A DNA stretch of 64,000 bases from Haloplanus sp. HW8-1 (GCF_023703795.1 NZ_CP098518.1:2480001-2544000), one strand, 5' to 3'. Positions 8,320-16,511 are shown, counted from the stretch's first letter. The notes: generated by a model not told the origin, from the letters alone. Numbers and translations: made by a program.

Positions 8320-9020
8320 ACGGACTCCTCGACGCTGCCCTCGCGAACCCGTGGGGAACGCTCGACACGGTACTCGACGGGCCGCTCCATCCGGGCGGAA
8401 CCGAGGCGACGGTGCGGTTGCTCGACCGAGCCGACGTCGGGGCCGGAACACGGATACTGGACGTCGGCTGTGGGGCCGGCGACGCGCTGACCGTGGCCCG
8501 GGAACGCGGTGCCGACGCCGTTGGTGTCGACCCCGACCCGGCATCGGACGCTACTCGGGTGGTCCGGGGGGATGCGACGACGCTGCCCGTCCGGGACGGG
8601 ACGATAGACGTCCTGCTCGCGGAGTGTGTGCTCTGTCTCACGGACCTCCCCGTCGCCCTCGGTGAAGCCCACCGCGTCCTCGAGGGCGGCGGTCGGCTGG
8701 CCCTCTCGGACGTCGTCGTCGACGGCGACGGGCCCGCGGTTCCCGATCGGGTGGCTGAGGCGCTCTGTCTCGACGGGGCGGGGGGTCGTGACCGCCTCCT
8801 GAGGCAGGTGAGTGACGCCGGATTCGACGTGGAGACGGTGTCCGATCACCGCGACGAACTCCTCGTGATGCGTGACCGAGTGGTCGACCGCGTCGACTAC
8901 GAGGGGATACTCGGTCTGCTGGGTGAACGCGGTCAGCGTGCCTTGGAGGCCATCGAAGAACTCGAAACGGCGGTCGACGCCGGAGACGTGAGCTACGTCT
9001 CGCTCGTCGCGAGGGCGTAA
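8316..9020 (+). CDS. class I SAM-dependent methyltransferase
   Basis: Methyltransferase of 234 residues. Motif I is ILDVGCGAGDALTV (about 48-61), followed by GVDPDP and the acidic motif, then LLAECVLCLTDLP and the post-II strand EGGGRLALSDVVV: a Methyltransf_11-type Rossmann fold. The start at 8316 overlaps the radical-SAM stop as ATGA; an ATG at 8307 would add three residues. Tight coupling suggests both act on one substrate or on successive steps. The many cysteines of the partner and the C-terminal helical extension here do not identify the substrate. Confidence 0.88.
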   Translation: MNGLLDAALANPWGTLDTVLDGPLHPGGTEATVRLLDRADVGAGTRILDVGCGAGDALTVARERGADAVGVDPDPASDATRVVRGDATTLPVRDGTIDVLLAECVLCLTDLPVALGEAHRVLEGGGRLALSDVVVDGDGPAVPDRVAEALCLDGAGGRDRLLRQVSDAGFDVETVSDHRDELLVMRDRVVDRVDYEGILGLLGERGQRALEAIEELETAVDAGDVSYVSLVARA

Positions 9021-9349
9021 CACGGCCGACGCCGATTGCAGGATCTATAGTAGTCTTTGTAAATCATCGCCCACCTGATCGCACGCAGTCCTGCGTCAGG
9101 TGTGAAACAGTTCCAAACGCGACTATAGTTCGCGTGGTCGGCTCGCAGTCCTGACGAACGGACCACCCTCGACGCGTTGCTGACGGCGACGAACTGCCGG
9201 GACGAGGAGTGTACTATCGACGAGTCCGAAGAGTCGGTCTGACGTGGCAAGACAGCTAATATCGTTCGTCTCGTCTATTATCATCGCGAGCGTCAGGACG
9301 GGAGGGTTGACTGCTGACGTACCATCCTCCTGAACTGCGACCGATCTGT
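9021..9349. other. intergenic with hairpin element and possible gene remnant
   Basis: Apart from the hairpin element at 9045-9128, the plus strand at about 9138-9242 has an open tail rich in acidic residues with two cysteines (CRDEEC, then ESEESV and a TGA). No start codon in frame, so at most a gene remnant. Confidence 0.35.
9045..9128 (-). repeat. dispersed hairpin element, copy A
   Basis: 84-base imperfect palindrome, CTATAG at both ends. Read on the minus strand: TTTGGAACTGTTTC, a stem around CACCTGA, a loop, the stem complement, then GATGATTTACAAA. It shares the CTGT / GATGA internal loop with copies B, C and D. Lies 25 bases after the methyltransferase stop. Confidence 0.8.
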
Positions 9350-9949
9350 TCAGAGCCTCGCTGGGTCGATCCGCCGACCGACTAGAACGAGACTTACGAG
9401 CAACAGTATGACTGCGATCGGCAACAGGAACTGGAACGCCGTCACGACGATGCCCGACGCTTGGATCCCGAGGACGATGAGGACGACGGGTCCACAGCAG
9501 GCGGTCCCCGACAGAATCGCCGGAATGCTCGCGAGGACTCCGGACGACGAGGATCCGATTCCACAGGCCGCGGGCCGACGCCACGCGAGATACGTGAGAC
9601 CGAGATTGAGACCGACCAGGCCGGCGAGACCCAGGCCTACGACCGTGTTGAGCGAGAACAAGTAAGTCACCGGGCCGACCGACACGCGAGCGACGGGGGT
9701 GAACGAAAACGGACCGAGTTCCGGCTGGAAGAATTTACCGAGAGCCCCGGAGACGACGGTAACGTCGAACCCGCCGATACCCGGTGCGAGATGCCCGAGT
9801 GCGTACAGGTAGATCAGGAGATATCCGGCTGCCGTCCCGGCGGCGACGAGCGTCGCATCGGGGCGGTGGAATACCTCCGTCGCGGCCGCAATCGTTCGAG
9901 AGACTGCGACTCCGACACGCCCGAGAGGGTGGTCGTTACGCGTAGACAT
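9350..9949 (-). CDS. membrane protein with CCGP motif
   Basis: Integral membrane protein of 199 residues with about five hydrophobic segments (about 34-54, 92-112, 116-135, 146-170, 174-195). A conserved-looking LSGTACCGPVVLIVLGI begins the fourth region; vicinal cysteines next to Gly-Pro in a membrane segment are also seen in mercury/thiol-linked transporters, so a metal or thiol role is possible but not shown. Start at 9949 makes the gene overlap the end of the DUF3179 gene by 14 bases, so the two are almost certainly co-transcribed. I cannot assign a named family. Confidence 0.8.
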   Translation of the reverse strand: MSTRNDHPLGRVGVAVSRTIAAATEVFHRPDATLVAAGTAAGYLLIYLYALGHLAPGIGGFDVTVVSGALGKFFQPELGPFSFTPVARVSVGPVTYLFSLNTVVGLGLAGLVGLNLGLTYLAWRRPAACGIGSSSSGVLASIPAILSGTACCGPVVLIVLGIQASGIVVTAFQFLLPIAVILLLVSLVLVGRRIDPARL

Positions 9950-11045
9950 GGGTGTCTGGATAGTATCCGTGCCAGGCGAACCACATCGCATCGAACGTGT
10001 GGATCTCAGCGAGCGGCAGGGCGTCCGGTTCGTACGAGGACTCTCCAACCAACACGGTCCTGCCGTCGATCATGACCGTCCGTTCGTCGGGGTTCAGGTA
10101 GACGTACCCGGTATCTAGGCGCGTGTCGGCGACTGCGACTATCGGCGTCTCGCTCAGTTCGCCCGTCATGACCCCTTCGTCGAGGAGCGTAGATTTGTCG
10201 AACGCGACGGCCCCGTCCGCAGTCCGGGCACCCATGAACACGCGTTTCCGGCTGAATCGGTCGCCGTCTTCGAGCGTTTCGAAGAGCGTGTGCTCGTTGG
10301 CATAGTACCCCCTGGGCGGATTGTAGGAGCCGTACGGATCTCTACCGTAGTTTTTTGCGAACCCTGTCTCCGTCGAGAGGACCTGCGTATCGGGAGAGCG
10401 GTCGCGCCACTGCTCCCAGGTCGTCCACACGAGTCTGAACTCCCGTAACGATCTAGTTCCGGGGGCCGAATTCCACGGCCCGGGTATCGACGTGGCGAGA
10501 ATCTGGGGCCACCAGGCCTCAGTAGCCCGATCGTACATGATCAGATTGTTGTTGAGCAGACGGCCGGAGACGCCGAAGGTCGTCCCCCCACGCTCGAACC
10601 CCTGGACGGTCCCGGTGAGTGGACAGTACGTCACTGCGACGGGGAGGTCACCGAGGCGGTCGTTGACGATCTCGTGTTGAACGAGAATCTTCTGTGGGTA
10701 TGCTTTGACGTCACCGTTCAGTGCGACGCCGAACACGGGATCACCGGGGTCGAGGAAATCGACATCGTCCGGTCCGACGAACGAAGGATCGTCGATGGAT
10801 GGAATCCCGTCTTTAGGTGGACCACCCGAGACCGCGAGTGATTCGAGTTCGCTGGGATCCATCGGCAGTGTTAGCGTCTCCTTTGCAGTCGGGACGGCTC
10901 CGTCGGTGACCGACGTCGATCCGGCGGCACTCGACGCTGCTGTCGTGGCCGACACTCCGGACGATCCAGGGTCTGCACCGCCGGTACACCCCGCGAGCGC
11001 ACTGAGGCCGACTGTCAGCAGGAGGCGTCGTCGAGTGAATCCCAT
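9936..11045 (-). CDS. DUF3179 lipoprotein
   Basis: Extracytoplasmic lipoprotein of 369 residues. The N-terminus has a twin-arginine signal (TRRRLLL) and a lipobox LSALAGC at about residue 20, then a Ser/Thr-rich tether. The DUF3179 domain follows: FGVALNGDVKAYP, VAVTYCPLTGTVQGF, then GRLLNNNLIMYDR and TETGFAKNYGRDPY. The family is common and uncharacterised. Start at 11045 gives a proper signal peptide and has a TATA-like box about 28 bases upstream; the frame stays open far upstream but without family sequence. Overlaps the CCGP membrane-protein gene by 14 bases. Confidence 0.9.
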   Translation of the reverse strand: MGFTRRRLLLTVGLSALAGCTGGADPGSSGVSATTAASSAAGSTSVTDGAVPTAKETLTLPMDPSELESLAVSGGPPKDGIPSIDDPSFVGPDDVDFLDPGDPVFGVALNGDVKAYPQKILVQHEIVNDRLGDLPVAVTYCPLTGTVQGFERGGTTFGVSGRLLNNNLIMYDRATEAWWPQILATSIPGPWNSAPGTRSLREFRLVWTTWEQWRDRSPDTQVLSTETGFAKNYGRDPYGSYNPPRGYYANEHTLFETLEDGDRFSRKRVFMGARTADGAVAFDKSTLLDEGVMTGELSETPIVAVADTRLDTGYVYLNPDERTVMIDGRTVLVGESSYEPDALPLAEIHTFDAMWFAWHGYYPDTHVYA

Positions 11046-11068
11046 TAGGTAACAGAAGGTGTGAGAAC

Positions 11069-11077
11069 GGATTAACG
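11069..11077 (-). promoter_or_regulatory. TATA-like box for DUF3179 gene
   Basis: Minus-strand CGTTAATCC, centred about 28 bases before the ATG at 11045. Confidence 0.5.
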
Positions 11078-11198
11078 CTTGATCGATCGTGTGTCTCGTC
11101 CGCACACGCCGATTGGCTACGTCGTGTGATCTCCCGAACAGTGTCGCCTCGATCCACGATGGTGCTCGCGTTACGAATCCATACAGGAACCACTGTCG

Positions 11199-11603
11199 GT
11201 GAGTGCCACGACATTCGAATTGGAAACGCTGGGGCAGCGTTGTCGCCGTTCCGGCTCGAAGAGACGGCTTCGACTCCCCATATCGACGCAGTCGTTCTGT
11301 TGCTCCAGCGAGACTACCACTGCCGGAAGTGCCGGCAACAGGTGCAAGGCGTCGCCGCCCGCTACGACGACGTTCATCGAGGAGCGCGGGATCGACTACC
11401 GGCTGTTCAGCGACCCGCAAAACGGCGTCGCCGAGGACTATGGCATCGTCAACGATCTCGATGGGATGGCAGGAATCAGCGAACCACGGCCTGCCGCGTT
11501 CCTCATAGACGAGGAACGGAGGGTTCAGTACGCCTGGGTGGCCCAGAAGTGGCCGGATTTCCCCGACTACGACGAGATCAAGGACGAACTCGCTGCCCTC
11601 TGA
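11199..11603 (+). pseudogene. broken peroxiredoxin-like gene
   Basis: Remains of a redoxin related to the gene at 5406-5900, split between two plus frames. The start MSATTFELETLG (11199 frame) shifts near 11230 into the frame that reads SPFRLEE...VLLLQRDYHCRKCRQQV with the CxxC site. It shifts back near 11370 to FIEERGIDYRLFSDPQNG and runs to the TGA at 11603. About 20 residues expected between the active-site helix and the DP strand appear missing. At least two frameshifts and an internal deletion make it non-functional. The hairpin element B begins one base after the stop. Confidence 0.8.
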
Positions 11604-11604
11604 T

Positions 11605-11686
11605 ATAGTAGGGTTTGTAACTGTCCGCACACCTGATCGCATGACAGCGTGCGACCAGGTGTGTGATGACTTACAAAGGCTACTAT
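11605..11686 (+). repeat. dispersed hairpin element, copy B
   Basis: 82-base palindrome, the best-paired copy. Arms begin ATAGTAGGGTTTGTAACTGT and end GATGACTTACAAAGGCTACT; the inner stem is CACACCTGATCGCA against TGCGACCAGGTGTG. Begins one base after the stop of the broken peroxiredoxin. Confidence 0.85.
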
Positions 11687-11764
11687 CGGAACGATCGAAA
11701 GTCATCAGCGGTTCCCGCCGTGACGGGTGGGCGAACCACCGGTACCGACGTACAATATGCCGTA

Positions 11765-11922
11765 TCAGAGTGCGATTTCTCGCAACGTATCCGACTGCCC
11801 GCAGTACGGGCCTGGAAGTCGTCGATGGTGACGTCGGCGGGCATATCGTAGGTGTAGTGGAGTTCGGCCATATCGAGTTCACACTCGTCGTTCTCACACG
11901 CGATTTCGAGGGTCGCAGGCAT
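11765..11922 (-). pseudogene. frameshifted small zinc-ribbon protein
   Basis: Small haloarchaeal zinc-ribbon-type protein that would have about 52 residues. It starts MPATLEIACENDECELDM, with the first cysteines, and runs to DDFQ. There the frame should continue CPYCGQSDTLREIAL and a TGA at 11765-11767. The base run after DDFQ is GCCCG where TGCCCG is expected, so one T is missing from the cysteine codon and the natural frame reads through without the second CxxC. I infer a single-base deletion or a sequencing error. Confidence 0.72.
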
Positions 11923-12305
11923 ACCGTCCAATACAGGAAGAGTGCAGATAAACAGGAGGATCACAGCAATAACGAGAGACGGTCAAAGAGGTGCGAAATT
12001 CTCCGGAAGGAACTCTTCTTGGTATTCTCTCGGTCAGTACGTTACATCCCGGTTACCGTGAGATTATACGAGACGCGTCCCAACGAACGAACTGGAATCG
12101 GTGATTGTCCCCCAACCCCCATAGATCCCCGAAACCGATTCCCTTGCTGTCCCCTTTTTGATCGCAGTATCGTTCCTGTGCATAGCTCTCTCCGGTCCAC
12201 TCCGGCTAGGATCGCGGAGGATCCCGTACTCCCTGTCAGCAGTTCCGGGGGGGGCACCAACCACCGAGAGGAGCGAATATCTTGAACCAGTCACGTACAG
12301 GAGTA
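11923..12305. other. intergenic, no feature recognised
   Basis: 383 bases between two minus-strand genes. Several short frames occur but none shows a motif or promoter. A run of eight G at 12247-12254 stands out. No gene or RNA recognised. Confidence 0.4.
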
Positions 12306-12773
12306 TCAGTTGGGGGAATAGACAGTCTCCTCGGTGAAGAACAAATAGAGGAGAACGACGAGCAGCCCCGCTTCGGACGCGAGCGAGAGGAACTCGACTG
12401 GGCCGGCGACGACGTGAGCGAGCAGATACGAGACGGTCGATCCGTGATGGTGCGTTCCCGGTCCGACGACGAAGAGCGGTCGGTGGCCACTCACGTGCCA
12501 GCCGAAGTAGCCGACGATGTAGACGATCATGAGTACGCTTCCACCGACGTACAGCGGTCGCTTCGGGTACCCCGAAACCAGCGCGACGATTCCGACGACG
12601 ACGGCCAAACCGGAGACGACGAAGAGCGGCCATCGAAGGTCAGGCGGGAGCAGTATCCCGGCACTCGCGTACTGCGCCCAGTTGAGTATCCCGAGTGCAA
12701 GATGAATGATCCCCGTCACGAGTGCCAGGTGGGCGGCGACGATGTGGATCGGCCGCAGTGATCGAGAGGCCAT
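12306..12773 (-). CDS. multi-pass membrane protein, paralogue of 4856 gene
   Basis: Protein of 155 residues with about four membrane segments: residues 8-30, 44-66, 73-95 and 122-147. The third segment carries IVYIVGYFGWHVSGH, matching the equivalent stretch of the protein at 4856-5380. A second His cluster (THHHG) follows in the loop. Start ATG at 12773 gives a short cytosolic N-terminus; the frame is open further upstream but the extra residues look non-coding. Function unknown; the shared histidines suggest a ligand-binding role common to both paralogues. Confidence 0.8.
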   Translation of the reverse strand: MASRSLRPIHIVAAHLALVTGIIHLALGILNWAQYASAGILLPPDLRWPLFVVSGLAVVVGIVALVSGYPKRPLYVGGSVLMIVYIVGYFGWHVSGHRPLFVVGPGTHHHGSTVSYLLAHVVAGPVEFLSLASEAGLLVVLLYLFFTEETVYSPN

Positions 12774-12905
12774 CGTTCCCCCGTTAGAACGAACTACGGA
12801 AGAAGCTCTCGACACGAGGATATACGCTTCGTTCACCGAAGATTCCCGGCACCTCCCGAATGCAGTATAGCGATCAGCGCGGCTGGACACCAGACGGACC
12901 CGCTG

Positions 12906-12916
12906 ATTTTTGTAAG
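12906..12916 (+). promoter_or_regulatory. TATA-like box, shared by UspA paralogues
   Basis: ATTTTTGTAAG ending 20 bases before the ATG at 12937. The second UspA paralogue has the same TTTTTGTAAG at the same distance (32614-32624). Confidence 0.65.
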
Positions 12917-12936
12917 TCCACTCTGATGTACGGAGT

Positions 12937-13836
12937 ATGCATTCGCCGTCGCTGGGTGGATTACTCGCAACCGACGGTGAGACGCCCGATGCGACATCCC
13001 ACGTGGTAGGGCGATTCGATGGCAATCAGATTCTCGTTCCGCTCCTCACCCGAGCGGTTCCTGCGCTGACCGATCAGTTGAAAGTCGCAACGACGCTCGC
13101 ACGCGCGACGGACGCCTCGCTGACGGTCATCAATCCGGTTAGTACTCTCTCAGGGACACCTAACGAATATCATCACGAGATATCCGACGGCGACGAAGCC
13201 GACCTTCTGGAGTGGGTGTTCGATCAGACCACCGAATCGCTTCCACGAGTGAACGGGGATTGTGTCTACACCCGCGGTGTCGTGACCGGCGTCCTCCAAG
13301 CAGTCAGAACGCGAAACGTGGATACCCTCGTCGTGCCCGGGAGCAGCCGTGAGCGTCGCCTCCGCATGGGCATCACCGAACGGATTGCGGCCCACGCCGA
13401 TGCGGACGTGGTCGTCGTGAACGGTCGGACCGGATTCACGGATCCTGCATCGATTCTCCTCCCGATTGCTGGCGGCCCTCACTCGGGGCTAGCCGCCGAT
13501 GTGGCCGCCTCTATCGCCACCGGCTCCGACGCTTGGATCGACATTCTACACGTTATCGACGATGACGCACCCGATCAGCGGCGAAACGAAGCCGAAGAGT
13601 TGGTAGACGACATCTACCGTCGGATCGGCCGCCCTGATACCACGACGAAGTGGGTACTCGAGACGACAGACACTCTGGCGGCGATCACCGACCAATCGCG
13701 GTGCTACGACCTCACGATCATCGGCGCTCCGACGAAAGGCCGTCTGCGGAAGTTCATGTTCGGATCGACGAATCAATCCGTCCGGAAACATGCCGGAAGC
13801 GTCGTGCTTTCGGTCCGAAACAACAGTCGACGCTAA
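12937..13836 (+). CDS. tandem universal stress protein (UspA) family
   Basis: Cytosolic protein of 299 residues with two UspA-like domains: the first (about 30-165) begins NQILVPLLTR and ends ADVVVVNGR; the second (about 175-297) begins SILLPIAGGPHS and contains the nucleotide-loop-like GAPTKGRLRKFMFGSTNQSV, ending GSVVLSVRNN. This is the arrangement expected of a stress-response ATP- or cAMP-binding protein. A clear paralogue lies at 32645-33547, with nearly the same C-terminal 60 residues and the same promoter box at the same spacing. Leaderless start at ATG 12937. Confidence 0.88.
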   Translation: MHSPSLGGLLATDGETPDATSHVVGRFDGNQILVPLLTRAVPALTDQLKVATTLARATDASLTVINPVSTLSGTPNEYHHEISDGDEADLLEWVFDQTTESLPRVNGDCVYTRGVVTGVLQAVRTRNVDTLVVPGSSRERRLRMGITERIAAHADADVVVVNGRTGFTDPASILLPIAGGPHSGLAADVAASIATGSDAWIDILHVIDDDAPDQRRNEAEELVDDIYRRIGRPDTTTKWVLETTDTLAAITDQSRCYDLTIIGAPTKGRLRKFMFGSTNQSVRKHAGSVVLSVRNNSRR

Positions 13837-13979
13837 TCCGAATTCGCCACAGAGAGATGTGCGGTGTGAAACCTCTTGCAGTCTCGGTCCGGGATCATAG
13901 CACGTGCCGTGTGAACTGCGTTGCACACTCGCCGGGACTATTTGCCGTGTTTCAGTGAATGAACGATCGGTGACCATCG

Positions 13980-15275
13980 ATGGATACTGACCTCGGACCC
14001 ACCGGGACGGAAACGCTCTGTGACGTGTGTACGACCGAACTGGATCGTGTATCGAAAGTCGGACGGCTCGCCGATCGGGAACTGGACCTCCTCCGACAGC
14101 CCAAACGTCGTATCAACGTGAACATCCCGATACGGATGGACGACGGGAGCGTGGAGGTGTTCCCCTCCTTCCGGATCCAGTACAACACCGCCCGTGGACC
14201 GACGAAAGGTGGGATTCGGTACCACCCGTCGGTGAACGCCGACGAAGTCGACGAACTGGCCTTCCTGATGTCGCTGAAGTGTGCCGTCGCCAACATCCCG
14301 TTCGGCGGCGCCAAAGGGGGGATACAGGTCGACCCGTCGCGGCTCTCGGAGGGCGAACTGGAGCGCCTTTCGCGAGCCTACATCAACGAGTACCACCGGA
14401 ACATCGGCCCGGAGACGGACATCCCCGCGCCCGACGTGAACACCGACGGCCGGATCATGGCGTGGATGCGGGACGAATACGAGTCGATCACCGGGGGGCA
14501 GGCACCGGGCGTGATCACAGGGAAACCGGTCGAACTCGGCGGGAGCGAGGGCCGCGAATACGCGACCTCCCTCGGTGGGGCAGTGATCCTCGACGAGTTC
14601 GTGGACGAGGTGGAGATGACACGGGAGAGAACGACCGTCGCGGTTCAGGGGTTCGGAAACGTCGGCTCCTACCTCGCGAAGTTCCTTCACGAGCGCGGAT
14701 ACGATGTCGTTGCGGTCAGCAACGTCGACGGCGGAATCCACGATTCGAGCGGCATCGACATGCCGGCGCTGTTCGATGCGTACGAGTCGAGCGACGACCT
14801 ATTCGAGTTCGGTGCGGCGGAGATTACCAACGCCGACCTGTTGACACTCGACGTCGACGTGCTGATTCCGGCCGCCATCGAGAATCAGATCACCGAGGCC
14901 AACATGGCGGAGGTGCAGGCGGACGCAGTGCTGGAGATGGCCAACGGCCCGACGACGTCGCGGGCGGATGAACACCTCACCGAGCGGGGGATTCCGGTGA
15001 TCCCGGATATCCTCGCCAACGCCGGCGGGGTCACGGCGTCGTACTTCGAGTGGGTGCAGAACACGACGAACGAGTACTGGACGGAAGAGCGGGTGCGTGA
15101 GAAGTTGGCGACACAGCTCCGAGAAGCATTCGCCGACCTTCGAGAGATCAAGACAGCGTCGAAGACGACACGCACCTGGCGAGAAGCGGCGTACACGCGC
15201 GCCGTCGAGAGCGTGTTACAGGCAGAGGCGTACCGGGGCAACGTCGCGAGGGCCGACGCCGAACGATCGGACTGA
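13980..15275 (+). CDS. gdhA: glutamate dehydrogenase
   Basis: Oxidative deamination of glutamate or reductive amination of 2-oxoglutarate, linking carbon and nitrogen metabolism. The 431 residues are full length for hexameric Glu/Leu/Phe/Val dehydrogenases. Visible landmarks: substrate-binding GGIRYHP (about 77), catalytic-Lys region MSLKCAVANIPFGGAKGG (about 95-112), PAPDVNT (about 146), and the Rossmann motif VAVQGFGNVGSYLA (about 220). The C-terminal PDILANAGGVTASYFEW is standard. Coenzyme preference is not readable. It stands alone, 144 bases after the UspA gene, and borders the decayed integrative element on its 3' side. Confidence 0.95.
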   Translation: MDTDLGPTGTETLCDVCTTELDRVSKVGRLADRELDLLRQPKRRINVNIPIRMDDGSVEVFPSFRIQYNTARGPTKGGIRYHPSVNADEVDELAFLMSLKCAVANIPFGGAKGGIQVDPSRLSEGELERLSRAYINEYHRNIGPETDIPAPDVNTDGRIMAWMRDEYESITGGQAPGVITGKPVELGGSEGREYATSLGGAVILDEFVDEVEMTRERTTVAVQGFGNVGSYLAKFLHERGYDVVAVSNVDGGIHDSSGIDMPALFDAYESSDDLFEFGAAEITNADLLTLDVDVLIPAAIENQITEANMAEVQADAVLEMANGPTTSRADEHLTERGIPVIPDILANAGGVTASYFEWVQNTTNEYWTEERVREKLATQLREAFADLREIKTASKTTRTWREAAYTRAVESVLQAEAYRGNVARADAERSD

Positions 15276-15334
15276 TCACCGTGCCCGAGCCGGGCGGTTT
15301 ATTCACTTCCCTGTGATCGGGTAGGAATCACGTT

Positions 15335-15580
15335 CAATGGCCCAATGATTAGATCCATCTGATTGCGGTATAGATGTAGCGAACCGCGGGACGAAACCGC
15401 CATCGGTCGGAATCGGTCAGTAGCTGAACGAAATCAACGGCAGTGCACTCAGAGCCGATGATATCGACGATCACCCCGTCGTTGTCGTGCGATTACGACC
15501 GAGAAATCGGCGATGGGCGCTGCAGGCGCTCGTTCGGTCGGCGAACGAAGTCCCTTGATGGGCCTGAGACGGTCGAAATC
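15335..15580 (+). repeat. long direct repeat, left copy
   Basis: About 246 bases matching 19628-19874 in the same direction, roughly four of five bases by eye and almost unbroken in the last 100. Best-kept stretches are CCCAATGATTAG near the start, GGCGATGGGCGCTGCAGGCG, and GAACGAAGTCCCTTG. Both copies can be translated on the minus strand with similar peptides (KGLRS...APAAPIA.FS), but no intact gene is evident. Probably a remnant of the end of a mobile element. Confidence 0.75.
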
Positions 15581-15729
15581 GGGGGTTCTGAATACACCGC
15601 TGAGAAGGATATGTCGGTCTCGGTCGCTGACACTCCGAGAGACGACTCGCATATCGCAGATCGAGGATCCGTTTCCATCGCACCGGGTTCGATCCGTGAA
15701 TACAAGGCGACCCTCCTCAAAGAATAGAT

Positions 15730-16053
15730 GTGAGCCACTCCTCGAAGTACCGCTGTATCACCTGTATGGACGAGACCGTCACGCGTGAATTCGACGTTTC
15801 ACATCTTTCCCGCACGTGCGGCGTTTGCGGAGAGTTCGATCGGTTCGTCAATACCGTGGTTATCGAGCGGTTCAATGAGTTGGATGCGGATCCACCTCCA
15901 CATCTCCACTGGGAGCAACTTGATCGCCTCCGGAAATTTCTGATCGCCGAACGGCTCAGTCGGCGGGACCACACGATTGATGACTTTGAGGTAGCGGGCG
16001 ACGATGACCATTCAGAGCAGACAGGGAAGAGCGAGGCCAACGCCGAAGTGTGA
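15730..16053 (+). CDS. small zinc-finger protein, unknown
   Basis: Protein of 107 residues starting at a GTG. Two CxxC pairs (CITC at about 9-12, CGVC at about 30-33) would form a treble-clef or ribbon zinc site. A helical middle (HLHWEQLDRLRKFLIAERL) and an acidic tail follow. Starting at the ATG at 15766 would lose the first CxxC, so the GTG is preferred. Similar small zinc proteins are common in haloarchaeal plasmids and integrated elements; the function is unknown. It directly follows the left long repeat. Confidence 0.65.
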   Translation: MSHSSKYRCITCMDETVTREFDVSHLSRTCGVCGEFDRFVNTVVIERFNELDADPPPHLHWEQLDRLRKFLIAERLSRRDHTIDDFEVAGDDDHSEQTGKSEANAEV

Positions 16054-16123
16054 GGCCTAGATTGCGCTGCAAGAGTCACAAGTAGTGCTCCTGAGAACGC
16101 AGATCCCGAAGAGAGATTAGCTG

Positions 16124-16423
16124 TTAGTTCGTGGCGGCACGGGCATCACCAAGCCACCTCGGTTCGCGCACATCAGTGGATCCGAGGTCTGTGATTTCGC
16201 CCGACTGCCTAACGATGATCACCTCACCGCCATTCTCAAGCACAACCTGATATGAGAACTCCGTGAGGACGCCTTGATCGGACACGACAGCCGATCGATA
16301 GTGGATTAGTTCACACGTCGAATCCGTTCCGCCTGAGTGCCTCCGCCAGTTCTCCATCAGGGTCAACCGTAAACTCAACCAACGATGACTCTGGTCTTGT
16401 TGTTGTATATAGATCCGAGTCAA
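16124..16423 (-). CDS. small ORF, unknown (possibly frameshifted with next)
   Basis: Up to 99 residues, overlapping the upstream ORF. Only the C-terminal part (after about residue 38, IHYRSAVVSDQGVLTEFSYQ) looks protein-like, with a beta-rich pattern. The start is uncertain; there is no good start at the junction. It may be the frameshifted second half of the ORF at 16311-16511. Function not recognised. Confidence 0.35.
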   Translation of the reverse strand: MTRIYIQQQDQSHRWLSLRLTLMENWRRHSGGTDSTCELIHYRSAVVSDQGVLTEFSYQVVLENGGEVIIVRQSGEITDLGSTDVREPRWLGDARAATN

Positions 16424-16511
16424 TATTGTCGGGAATCTCGTTCGTGTGTGACTCGTCTACAACTGCAACTGATATTTGTGGCTTAGTGGCAGTGTCTTCT
16501 GACTCACTCAT
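16311..16511 (-). CDS. small ORF, unknown
   Basis: 66 residues from the ATG at 16511 (a 97-residue form from 16604 is possible). The start MSESEDTATKPQ is haloarchaeal in style, then a short strand-rich segment ending LAEALRRNGFDV. Its end overlaps the following ORF in another frame, so the pair may be one broken gene. No family recognised. Confidence 0.4.
   Translation of the reverse strand: MSESEDTATKPQISVAVVDESHTNEIPDNIDSDLYTTTRPESSLVEFTVDPDGELAEALRRNGFDV

Noticed and set aside
11046-11897. N-terminal extension of the DUF3179 frame
   Set aside because: The signal peptide with lipobox begins at 11045 and has its own TATA-like box; the extension covers the peroxiredoxin remnant and hairpin B.
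15443-15727. 94-codon ORF in and after the left long repeat
   Set aside because: The repeat part is not conserved as protein between the two copies in this frame, and the rest shows no motif.
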